A DNA stretch of 64,000 nt from Sphingomonas yabuuchiae (GTDB lineage: Bacteria > Pseudomonadota > Alphaproteobacteria > Sphingomonadales > Sphingomonadaceae). This document shows positions 47,826-54,198 of the stretch, one piece after another. Each line of letters begins with the position of its first letter. Within the stretch, counting starts at the first letter, position 1. The notes beneath the pieces were generated by a model. That model had not been told where the DNA came from. It saw nothing but the letters and a program-made list of their open reading frames with translations, and did no database searches. The DNA lies in the NCBI RefSeq assembly GCF_014199595.1, contig NZ_JACHNX010000005.1, positions 124,001 through 188,000 on the forward strand. The letters run 5' to 3'. Both the position numbers and the translations under genes were made by a program.

Positions 47826-47855
47826 GGGTCTCGGTGAAAGCCGAGGCCCTTTTTT
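47826..47855 (+). terminator. intrinsic terminator of tatC
   Basis: Stem GGGTCTCGG / CCGAGGCCC with one G-U pair, loop TGAAAG, T6 run. Confidence 0.85.
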
Positions 47856-47873
47856 GTTGGGCTGATGGGGCGT

Positions 47874-47957
47874 GGCCTTCGACTTCGCTCAGGCTGAACG
47901 GCGGTTGGGATTTTGCCCTTTCCCCCGCTGCGTTCAGCTTAAGCGCGGTCGAGGGCC
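47874..47957. repeat. Family B inverted repeat, copy 3 (degenerate)
   Basis: Left arm 47874-47901 is a perfect match to the other family B arms; the right arm 47930-47957 has several changes (GCGTTCAGCTTAAGCGCGGT), so this copy is decaying. Confidence 0.75.
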
Positions 47958-48039
47958 ATGGGTGGCAGCGCTGGCGTCCGTAATCGTCATGCCTGCCATG
48001 GGTGGAAAGCGGCCTTCGATCTGCGTAGCGTGCCGCCCT

Positions 48040-48354
48040 ATGCGTAATGCCAAGCGAACGGAAAGCGGGAGGATCTCGGTCGAAGGAGAGGACTTCGCAT
48101 GGCGCCTGCATCGCGAGCCGCAATGGTGCACTGCCGATGGTTGGCGTGGGATGGTGCTTGCCGTTCGTCATGTCGATGGCCAGCGGGAGGCACTGGTCGA
48201 GTGGCCGATGCCAAAGGCCGCGAGTCACAGCGTGCCTTATCGTCAGCGCCCGAAGATTGATGCGCCGCTGCTCAATCGCGCCGTGACCGCTGCCATTCAG
48301 GCCGGTTGGCAACCGCTTTCACGTGGAAAGCCCGTCAGCGTGCTGGTGGAGTAG
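48040..48354 (+). CDS. hypothetical protein
   Basis: 104-aa basic soluble protein (MRNAKRTESGRISVEGEDFA start). Contains three Trp and a YRQRPKIDAPLLNRAVTAAI helix near the end; I do not recognise a domain. The frame runs back to 47872, but that part overlaps a family B repeat, so the ATG at 48040 is taken; it has no strong ribosome-binding site. Probably real on coding character, but support is modest. Confidence 0.5.
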   Translation: MRNAKRTESGRISVEGEDFAWRLHREPQWCTADGWRGMVLAVRHVDGQREALVEWPMPKAASHSVPYRQRPKIDAPLLNRAVTAAIQAGWQPLSRGKPVSVLVE

Positions 48355-48549
48355 TTCCGCGAGCGAAGGTTAGCGGAACGATCGGTTCTCGGCGAAAACG
48401 GACGTTGCGGTAACGAAGGATTCGTTGAAAGCCATCGCTCGCCCCCCTCGGCGTTCGGCCATGCATCGCAACGGAATGTCGAGTTTTGGGCGAAAGCAGA
48501 TCGTCAGGTTGATGGCGAAAATAACGGAACCACCTCCGCCCCAAGAAGA

Positions 48550-48583
48550 AAAGGGCCCCGGCGGAAACCCGCCGGAGCCCTTT
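48550..48583 (-). terminator. terminator of the entericidin gene
   Basis: Minus-strand stem with arms AAAGGGCTCCGGCGG and CCGCCGGGGCCCTTT (one mismatch) followed by a T-rich stretch; lies 24 nt after the small gene at 48607. Confidence 0.75.
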
Positions 48584-48606
48584 CGCAATGTCAACCGGGT
48601 GAAGGC

Positions 48607-48741
48607 TTATTTCGCGTCGTTCGCCGTCTTGGCGACGGTGTTGCCCGCCGAGCTCACGTCGCGACCGACGCCCTCGACCGTGTTGCACGCGCTGACCAGC
48701 AGCGCACCGGCAACGATGGCCAGACCCATGAGCTTACGCAT
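48607..48741 (-). CDS. entericidin-type small lipoprotein
   Basis: 44-aa lipoprotein (read directly): MRKLMGLAIVAGALLVSAC with a lipobox (VSAC), then NTVEGVGRDVSSAGNTVAKT and ANDAK. The CNTVEGVGRD..AG..V match is typical of the entericidin A/B family, a small outer-membrane lipoprotein of antidote-toxin or stress type. The ATG at 48741 has GAGGAG 8 nt upstream. A GGAAC hexamer-like box at 48795-48799 (minus strand), 16 nt before CATT, may be a weak sigma-EcfG promoter (one mismatch in -10), which would tie it to the stress locus. Confidence 0.85.
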   Translation of the reverse strand: MRKLMGLAIVAGALLVSACNTVEGVGRDVSSAGNTVAKTANDAK

Positions 48742-48862
48742 TCTCAGTCTCCTCGATGAATTCCGTCGCCGATCAATGCGTCAGGCGTGCAATCGTTCCG
48801 CCTCTGTTACGGACGCTGCATCAGATATCGGTGGAGGGAGGGCGAAGGCCCTGAAAAGATTA

Positions 48863-48911
48863 AGGCCTGGAAGCGTCACCGGGGGGGGGGAGGGTGGACG
48901 CTTCCAGGCCT
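48863..48911. repeat. 15-bp hairpin with a G10 tract in the loop
   Basis: Perfect stem 48863-48877 (AGGCCTGGAAGCGTC) with 48897-48911 (GACGCTTCCAGGCCT); the loop holds ten G's at 48881-48890. It lies in the 283-base stretch 48742-49024 between the entericidin and phyP genes, where I see no other gene. Confidence 0.8.
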
Positions 48912-49024
48912 ATGGCTTGGACAGCGAGAGCGGGGGGGCATAAGTTCGCTATCCGAAGAGCAGAACACATTGCCAAGGCAGGGGTTCCCGCCTTTTTAAC
49001 GACCGCCGATCTTTTTTCGAAAAG

Positions 49025-50611
49025 TCAGTCGCGCCCGACGATCGGGATGGCGATCTCATAGGCGCCGACCAGCGGATCGTGATGCAAGGGCGCGCGCAGC
49101 TGCCGTGCCAGCCCCTCCATGACCCGGCCATAGCGCTTGCCGATCAGGTGGCGCAGCTCGTCCGTCTCGACCAGCGCGCGGGTGACGACGCGGACGACCG
49201 CGCGGCCCTCCTGCTCGGCGGGCTTGATCGCCACGCGGATCTGCGCGGCCGGATCGCAGTTCATCGCCAGCTCGATCGTCTCGGTGACGAGGAAGGCAAC
49301 GGCGACCGCCACGTCCTGGTTGACGAGCAGGGGCGCGACGTCGAGCGAGATGCCGATCCCGGCGGCGTTTTCCGGCGCGGTGGCGCGGATATTGGCGGCG
49401 AGTTCACCGATCATCGTGCGCAGGTTGAGGCCGCGATTTTCCTCCAGCTCGGCGAAATGGTGACGATGGACCACCGCCAGCGCATCGACCCGCCGCTGGA
49501 TCGAGGAATAGGCGGCCATCGCCTCCGGTCCCGTCGCGCCGCGCGCATGGAAGTTGATGAGGCTGGAGATGACCTGCAGGTTGTTCTTGACCCGGTGATG
49601 GACCTCGCGGGTTAGCTTGGTCTGGCGCACCAGCCCTTCCGCCAGGCCCGCCTCGTGCGTGGCAACGGTGCGGGTGATCGCCTCGAACGTGTCCGCCAGA
49701 TCGCGGATTTCCTGCGCGGGCGCGGCCTCGACCCCGGAAATGTCGAGAACTTCACCCGGTTGATAGGTCGCGACGATGGCGCGCAACTGACGCAGCGGAC
49801 GGATCAGCAGTCGGTCGACGATGAACCAGCCCAGCACGACGGCGGCCAGCCACATCAGCAGCGGCAGCGCGAGCGCCACGATCAGCGAGGACGTGATCGG
49901 CGCACTCGGCGTGGAAGTGCGCAGGACCAGCCCGGCAATGCCCAGCTCGGTCCGCATCGACTTCATCCGCTCCAGCGCACCCTGGCGGGAAAGCTGCTTG
50001 ATGGGCAACAACTCGCCGTCCAGCTCCAGCACCGACTCGATCGGGCTGGTCGGGTTGCTCTGGTCGACCAGCGACTGGAGGAAGGGCAGGGGGAAGAAGG
50101 CGCGGGCTTGGGCACGGCCGTCCTGGCTGGCGACCGACAGGACCAATCCCTTGCCGGGAAGGATGTCGGCTCCGATCGGCGAACCGTCGACGGGCGTGGG
50201 CAAGGCCGCGGGCAGCGGATCGCCGCATAGGACCTTGCCCGCTCGGTCGGTGATGAGGAAACGCGCGCCGGTCATCGACTGCTGCGCAAACACGCCCTGG
50301 GCGCGCGCGCAACTCGGCATATCGAGCGGATCCTGGCCCATGGCGCGCACGGCGACGCGCAGCGCCGTCATGTCGCCCATCAGCTCGGTGGCGATGGCGC
50401 GTGCGTCTTCGTTGGCGGCGATACGCAACCGGCCGCTCGCCTCGCTATCCGCAAGCCTGGTCGTCTGGAGCGTCGCGAAGATCGCGATAGCTGCCAGGAT
50501 GAACAGGGTGCTGCCCAGCACGAGCACGAGCTTCGCGCCCGTCGTGAGGCGGGGCGGGGCAGGGCGGAGGCGTTCGGGAGCCTCGATGTCTTGGGGAGGT
50601 GTGCTGGCCAT
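49025..50611 (-). CDS. phyP: HisKA_2-type sensor histidine kinase/phosphatase PhyP-like
   Basis: 528-aa membrane sensor. Helix 1 at about residues 26-48, an extracytoplasmic sensor region to about 238, helix 2 at about 240-262, a HAMP-like segment, and the HisKA_2 domain with EVHHRVKNNLQVISSLINFH (His near residue 341). The following ATPase region is degenerate: the N-box asparagines are missing (AFLVTETIELAMNC) and no DxGxG box is seen (RVVTRALVETDEL). In Sphingomonas the PhyP protein of this locus is a PhyR phosphatase; the loss of ATP-binding residues fits such a role. Follows nepR by 12 nt in the same direction. Confidence 0.8.
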   Translation of the reverse strand: MASTPPQDIEAPERLRPAPPRLTTGAKLVLVLGSTLFILAAIAIFATLQTTRLADSEASGRLRIAANEDARAIATELMGDMTALRVAVRAMGQDPLDMPSCARAQGVFAQQSMTGARFLITDRAGKVLCGDPLPAALPTPVDGSPIGADILPGKGLVLSVASQDGRAQARAFFPLPFLQSLVDQSNPTSPIESVLELDGELLPIKQLSRQGALERMKSMRTELGIAGLVLRTSTPSAPITSSLIVALALPLLMWLAAVVLGWFIVDRLLIRPLRQLRAIVATYQPGEVLDISGVEAAPAQEIRDLADTFEAITRTVATHEAGLAEGLVRQTKLTREVHHRVKNNLQVISSLINFHARGATGPEAMAAYSSIQRRVDALAVVHRHHFAELEENRGLNLRTMIGELAANIRATAPENAAGIGISLDVAPLLVNQDVAVAVAFLVTETIELAMNCDPAAQIRVAIKPAEQEGRAVVRVVTRALVETDELRHLIGKRYGRVMEGLARQLRAPLHHDPLVGAYEIAIPIVGRD

Positions 50612-50623
50612 TCAGCCGGACGT

Positions 50624-50779
50624 TCAGTCCAGCTTGCTGAGAAGGTCAAGCATCTCGGCAGGAACCTGCTCGTCCACCGTCTTCTGATACGCCTGGCGAA
50701 GGGCCGAGCCCGCATCTTTCTGACCGCCCTTCGGGGGCGTGTCGGACGGCGTGTTCTTCGTCTTGTTGCCCAAACTCAA
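50624..50779 (-). CDS. nepR: anti-sigma factor NepR
   Basis: 51-aa protein read directly: MSLGNKTKNTPSDTPPKGGQ, then the NepR core ALRQAYQKTVDEQVPAEMLD followed by LLSKLD. NepR binds and inhibits the EcfG sigma factor; phosphorylated PhyR sequesters it. The start is a TTG at 50779 with GGGGG 5-6 nt upstream; no better start lies in frame. It is divergent from phyR and followed at 12 nt by phyP. The sigma-EcfG promoter at 50882-50906 should drive it, as in feedback-controlled stress loci. Confidence 0.9.
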   Translation of the reverse strand: MSLGNKTKNTPSDTPPKGGQKDAGSALRQAYQKTVDEQVPAEMLDLLSKLD

Positions 50780-50881
50780 AATATCCCCCTGCACGACCCA
50801 CTAGCGGGGCAACCGACGCAATGGCGGCCATGGGCACTGCCGGTTGGCGTCATGCCTGGGCCATAGTTGATGTGGCGATGA

Positions 50882-50906
50882 AACCAAATTCGATCTTGTT
50901 GGTTCC
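50882..50906 (-). promoter_or_regulatory. sigma-EcfG promoter for nepR-phyP
   Basis: On the minus strand GGAAC (50906-50902), 17 nt, then GTT (50884-50882) within GGTTT, matching the known EcfG consensus GGAAC-N16/17-CGTT apart from one -10 base. Sits 103 nt upstream of the nepR TTG. Confidence 0.65.
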
Positions 50907-51041
50907 CGATGCGATACGAAAAAACCAAAGGGCGCGTCCATAGGGTGTGTCGGATGGGGATTTCGGGAAACGGCATTGAAAACATGCGCGGGGGTCAGCA
51001 CATCAGGCGTCCGCGAATACCTCAGGGAGTGATTATTACCC

Positions 51042-51842
51042 ATGTCGCTTGGACAGCAGCTTGCGCCCCATCTTCCCTTCCTGCGGCGCTATGGCCGGGC
51101 CCTGACCGGCAGCCAGATGCACGGCGACAAATATGTCCGCGCCACGCTGGAGGCGATCGTCGCGGCCCCGGACCAGTTTCCGCGCGACGTCGATCCACGC
51201 CTTGGCCTGTACCGCATGTTCCAGGGCATCTGGTCGTCGGCCAATTATGACGAGCTGGACAATGACGGCATCGACGCCGACGGCAATGAGGGGCTGGCCC
51301 GCGCCCGCCTCGCCCGGATGACCCCGTTGTCGCGTCAGGCGCTGCTGCTGACCGCGATGGAGGGCTTCACGCCTGAGGACGCGGCCTATCTGATCGACGT
51401 GGAGCCGAGCGAGGTCGAGAACCTCGTCTCCGAGGCGCTGGCCGAGATCGAGAAGCAGACCCGCGCCCGCGTGCTGATCATCGAGGACGAGCCGATCATC
51501 GCGATGGATATCGAGACGATCGTTCGCGACCTGGGCCATGAAGTCACCGGCGTCGCCGTCACCCGCGACGAGGCCGTGGCGCTGGCCATGGAGGATCGCC
51601 CCGGCCTGGTTCTCGCCGACATCCAGCTGGCCGATGACAGCTCGGGCATCGACGCGGTCAAGGACATCCTGGCCGAATTCGAGGTTCCGGTGATCTTCAT
51701 CACCGCCTTCCCCGAGCGCCTGCTGACCGGCGAGCGTCCGGAGCCGACCTTCCTGATCACCAAGCCATTCCAGCGGTCGACCGTGAAGGCCGCGATCAGC
51801 CAGGCGTTGTTCTTCGACCAGAGCACCGTTCCGGCCGAATAA
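51042..51842 (+). CDS. phyR: general stress response anti-anti-sigma factor PhyR
   Basis: 266-aa response regulator: an EcfG-like sigma domain (residues 1-130, LPFLRRYGRALTGSQMHGDKYVRATLE and LTAMEGFTPEDAAYLIDVEP) fused to a receiver domain (about 140-256) with the acidic pair in IIEDEPIIAMDIE, the phosphorylated Asp in LVLADIQLADD and the FITAFPE signature region. On phosphorylation the sigma-like domain binds NepR and frees EcfG. ATG at 51042; CAGGGAG lies about 12 nt upstream. No exact GGAAC promoter was found for it. Divergent from nepR. Confidence 0.95.
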   Translation: MSLGQQLAPHLPFLRRYGRALTGSQMHGDKYVRATLEAIVAAPDQFPRDVDPRLGLYRMFQGIWSSANYDELDNDGIDADGNEGLARARLARMTPLSRQALLLTAMEGFTPEDAAYLIDVEPSEVENLVSEALAEIEKQTRARVLIIEDEPIIAMDIETIVRDLGHEVTGVAVTRDEAVALAMEDRPGLVLADIQLADDSSGIDAVKDILAEFEVPVIFITAFPERLLTGERPEPTFLITKPFQRSTVKAAISQALFFDQSTVPAE

Positions 51843-51893
51843 GAAAGACCTACAGTTACGGACCCAAAACGGTTGAGAGGCGTTGAGGTGGAC

Positions 51894-52031
51894 ATGGCTG
51901 ATTCCAATGAACCCATTCATGTCGCCAAAGAGGATGCCAGGGCAGGGTCGACGCCGCATGTGACGCGGTACATCCTGCCCATCTCGCTGGTGCTCGTGAT
52001 CGCGATCTTCGCCTTTCTGGTGCTGCGCTGA
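51894..52031 (+). CDS. 45-aa single-pass membrane protein between phyR and ecfG
   Basis: Read directly: MADSNEPIHVAKEDARAGST, then PHVTRYILPISLVLVIAIFA and FLVLR. One hydrophobic helix covers about residues 26-44 and the N-terminus is polar, so a C-tail anchored or bitopic protein is likely. GAGGTG lies 3 nt before the ATG. It begins 51 nt after phyR and ends 106 nt before ecfG. No domain recognised. Confidence 0.65.
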   Translation: MADSNEPIHVAKEDARAGSTPHVTRYILPISLVLVIAIFAFLVLR

Positions 52032-52056
52032 CACGAGCCTCCTCGATTAGCCCTTT

Positions 52057-52080
52057 GGGACGGCTGGCTATTTCAGGGTT
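52057..52080 (+). promoter_or_regulatory. possible sigma-EcfG promoter of ecfG
   Basis: GGGAC (52057-52061), 16 nt, then GTT (52078-52080); one mismatch to GGAAC. Lies 58 nt before the ecfG ATG. A GAAACGG / CCGTTTC stem at 52096-52121 is in the leader. Weak. Confidence 0.3.
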
Positions 52081-52137
52081 GGCCCCTTATGTTTCGAAAC
52101 GGTCGCGAGGGCGGCCGTTTCCGATGATCGGATTTTC

Positions 52138-52785
52138 ATGACGCAGCCAATGACGCGGGACGAATTCGAGGACGACGCACCCGATGCGCCCGTCGAGCAC
52201 GTCGCGCTCCCCGACTCCGAATTCAAGGCGGAACTGGCACGTGTCATCCCCCATCTTCGCGCCTTCGGCCGCTCGCTATCGGGCAGCCGCGATCTGGCCG
52301 ACGATCTGGTGCAGGAAACGCTGCTCAAGGCATGGGCCGCGCGCAAGCGGTTCCAGGCGGGCACCAACATGCGTGCCTGGACCTTCATCATCCTGCGTAA
52401 CCTGTATCTGTCGCAGATGCGTCGTGCACGCTTCAAGGGCGAATGGGACGATCTGGTCGCCGATCGCATCCTGGCGGCTCCGGCCAGTCAGGATCGCCAC
52501 GTCGAACTGGGCGATATGCAGCGTGCGCTGATGCACCTGCCGCAGCCGCAGCGCGAGGCGCTGATCCTCGTCGGTGCCGGTGGCTTCGCCTATGAGGAAG
52601 CGGCCGAAATCTGCAACGTCGCGGTCGGCACGATCAAGAGCCGCGTGGCGCGTGGGCGAGTCGCGCTGGAGGCAATCCTGACCGAAGGTTCGCTGCCCTC
52701 ACGTCGTCTGCATGAAACCGACAGCAGCAAGACCGCGCTGGACAGCATCATGGGAGATGTCGACCAGTTAAGCGGCGGGCGGTAA
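52138..52785 (+). CDS. ecfG: general stress response sigma factor EcfG
   Basis: 215-aa ECF sigma factor of the ECF15 type. Region 2 is RVIPHLRAFGRSLSGSRDLADDLVQETLLKAWAARKRF and RAWTFIILRNLYLSQMRRARF; region 4 is MHLPQPQREALILVGAGGFAYEEAAEICNVAVGTIKSRVARGRVAL. It directs the alphaproteobacterial stress regulon and is inhibited by NepR. The ATG at 52138 has only a weak GGA box. A strong terminator follows its stop. Start of the locus is 2.1 kb away in nepR/phyP. Confidence 0.95.
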   Translation: MTQPMTRDEFEDDAPDAPVEHVALPDSEFKAELARVIPHLRAFGRSLSGSRDLADDLVQETLLKAWAARKRFQAGTNMRAWTFIILRNLYLSQMRRARFKGEWDDLVADRILAAPASQDRHVELGDMQRALMHLPQPQREALILVGAGGFAYEEAAEICNVAVGTIKSRVARGRVALEAILTEGSLPSRRLHETDSSKTALDSIMGDVDQLSGGR

Positions 52786-52814
52786 GCGCCTTTACTTTCG
52801 GGCTTTAATAGATG

Positions 52815-52846
52815 GCCGTCCCGGTTCTGGTCGGGGCGGCTTTTTT
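52815..52846 (+). terminator. intrinsic terminator of ecfG
   Basis: Stem GCCGTCCCG / CGGGGCGGC (one G-U pair), 8-nt loop, T6 run, 29 nt after the stop. Confidence 0.9.
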
Positions 52847-52899
52847 GTGTCGGAATGGGTCGGCTTGACAGTGATCGCAAGACCTTGTCCGATCCGGCC

Positions 52900-53916
52900 A
52901 TGCGCATGCTTGCCCTGATCGTCTCCGCCTTTCTGCTGACGGCGGCCACGCCGCCGGTCCCGGACGTCCTCAAACCGTATATCAAGGGCGATCGCTTCGA
53001 TCCGGGTGATTATAAATGGATGAAGGGGCGCTTTCCGGATGCAACGCCGGAGGAAAAGGCGCAGTCCGAACAACTGAAATCATGGCTGAACGCCTGTTTT
53101 GACTCGGATCAGGTGGAAAGGCGGGCTGAATTGCTGGCCTTGAATGTAGCGGATCCGAAGTTGAACGGAATGGATTTTCGCGACGGGTTATGCGCGCAGG
53201 TTGCGTCGGCCCCTTCCGCAGAGCTCTGGCCAAACTTCGCTGCGTTCCAGCGTTCGGTGCAGATGGCAACGCCACTTGCCGACACCTATCTTATGGCGGT
53301 GAAGGTAGCCCAACAGGTTGGGGCGGCATCGTCACCCAAAATGGCTGATTTGCTTAAGGCAAGAGTGATCGGTGACCAGATGCTGCGCTTTGGAGTTGGC
53401 TGGGGTAGCGGCGAGATGTCCATGGCTCCGGCCGTTTCCGCCGACGTGAAAGCCATCATCGAAGCACGGCTCAGCTTGGCTTTGGCTGTGGAAGATCGTT
53501 CCAACACCGAGTGGCTGAAACGAATCGTTCGTGAACAAGGCTGGCCTAAACGCTCCGAGGTCGGCGAGGGAGCAGCCGGGAAGGCTTGGTTGCTGGTCCA
53601 GCACGCCGATGCCGATCCGACCTTCCAACTTACGTCTCTGCGTTTGATGGAGCCGCTCGTGTCATCCGGTGAAGTCTCGAAGGGCGACTATGCCTATTTA
53701 TACGACCGCGTGATGCTCAAGATCACCGGCAAGCAACGTTATGGAACGCAGGCTATGTGCCTCGACGGTAAGCGCGTCGTCCAACCTTTGGAGGATGCCA
53801 AGGCCGTTGATCGACTTCGGGGCGAAGCTGGGCTGCAGCCGCTGGCGAATTATTTGAATGGCATGAACACTTCATTCGGAGAATGCCCGACTTCGTCGTC
53901 TGCTCATCACCAGTAG
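52900..53916 (+). CDS. DUF6624-like exported protein
   Basis: 338-aa protein with a short N-terminal hydrophobic segment (MRMLALIVSAFLLTAATPPVPD) that looks like a signal peptide. The C-terminal part has AWLLVQHADADPTFQLTSLRLMEPLVSSGEVSKGDYAYLYDRVMLKITGKQRYGTQ, a block I associate with the DUF6624 family; its function is unknown. The middle is novel to me. Composition is lower in GC than the flanks (34 of 60 in 53281-53340, 31 of 60 in 53341-53400), suggesting acquisition. ATG 52900 preferred to an in-frame ATG at 52855. Confidence 0.65.
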   Translation: MRMLALIVSAFLLTAATPPVPDVLKPYIKGDRFDPGDYKWMKGRFPDATPEEKAQSEQLKSWLNACFDSDQVERRAELLALNVADPKLNGMDFRDGLCAQVASAPSAELWPNFAAFQRSVQMATPLADTYLMAVKVAQQVGAASSPKMADLLKARVIGDQMLRFGVGWGSGEMSMAPAVSADVKAIIEARLSLALAVEDRSNTEWLKRIVREQGWPKRSEVGEGAAGKAWLLVQHADADPTFQLTSLRLMEPLVSSGEVSKGDYAYLYDRVMLKITGKQRYGTQAMCLDGKRVVQPLEDAKAVDRLRGEAGLQPLANYLNGMNTSFGECPTSSSAHHQ

Positions 53917-53927
53917 TAGCGTATCTG

Positions 53928-54086
53928 CTACTGGGAACGCCGGTCCAGCCGCGCCAGCAGCCGCACCCAGTGATCCGGCAACCGCACCGGCCGGGAATAG
54001 GCCGAGCGGAGCGCACAGCCGATATCGTCCGTGCGCTGCGGCGCGCGGACGATGCGGATGTCGCTGGTCCCGGATTCGGTGCTCAT
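53928..54086 (-). CDS. second NepR-like small protein
   Basis: 52-aa ORF read directly: MSTESGTSDIRIVRAPQRTD, then DIGCALRSAYSRPVRLPDHW followed by VRLLARLDRRSQ. The ALRxAY..PV..P....LLxxLD core aligns with the nepR core in this window (ALRQAY, then P, then LLSKLD) with a 2-residue gap in the linker. It may be a second anti-sigma factor or a decoy for PhyR or EcfG. An ATG at 54089 would add one Met. No clear ribosome-binding site or EcfG promoter. Convergent with the DUF6624 gene and divergent from glnE. Confidence 0.6.
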   Translation of the reverse strand: MSTESGTSDIRIVRAPQRTDDIGCALRSAYSRPVRLPDHWVRLLARLDRRSQ

Positions 54087-54198
54087 CATGGCAACATAAC
54101 CGATCGCGGCTTGACAAGTTGCAAATCATCTGATGCGCATTTGTTAACGGGATCGAAAGTGTTTCTTTCGCCACACCCCGCGGGGTAGAAGCAGGGCC

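Noticed and set aside
47872-48039. Upstream extension of the 48040 gene
   Set aside because: This part is translated family B repeat sequence, not a conserved N-terminus.
48977-48997. GGCAGGGGTTCCCGCC plus T5 as terminator near the 3' end of phyP
   Set aside because: The T run is on the plus strand while phyP is on the minus strand, and the stem has a mismatch; no plus-strand gene ends here.
51860-51884. GGACC-N16-CGTT as an EcfG promoter for the small membrane gene
   Set aside because: The -35 differs in a key base (GGACC for GGAAC), and the predicted start would leave almost no leader before the ATG.
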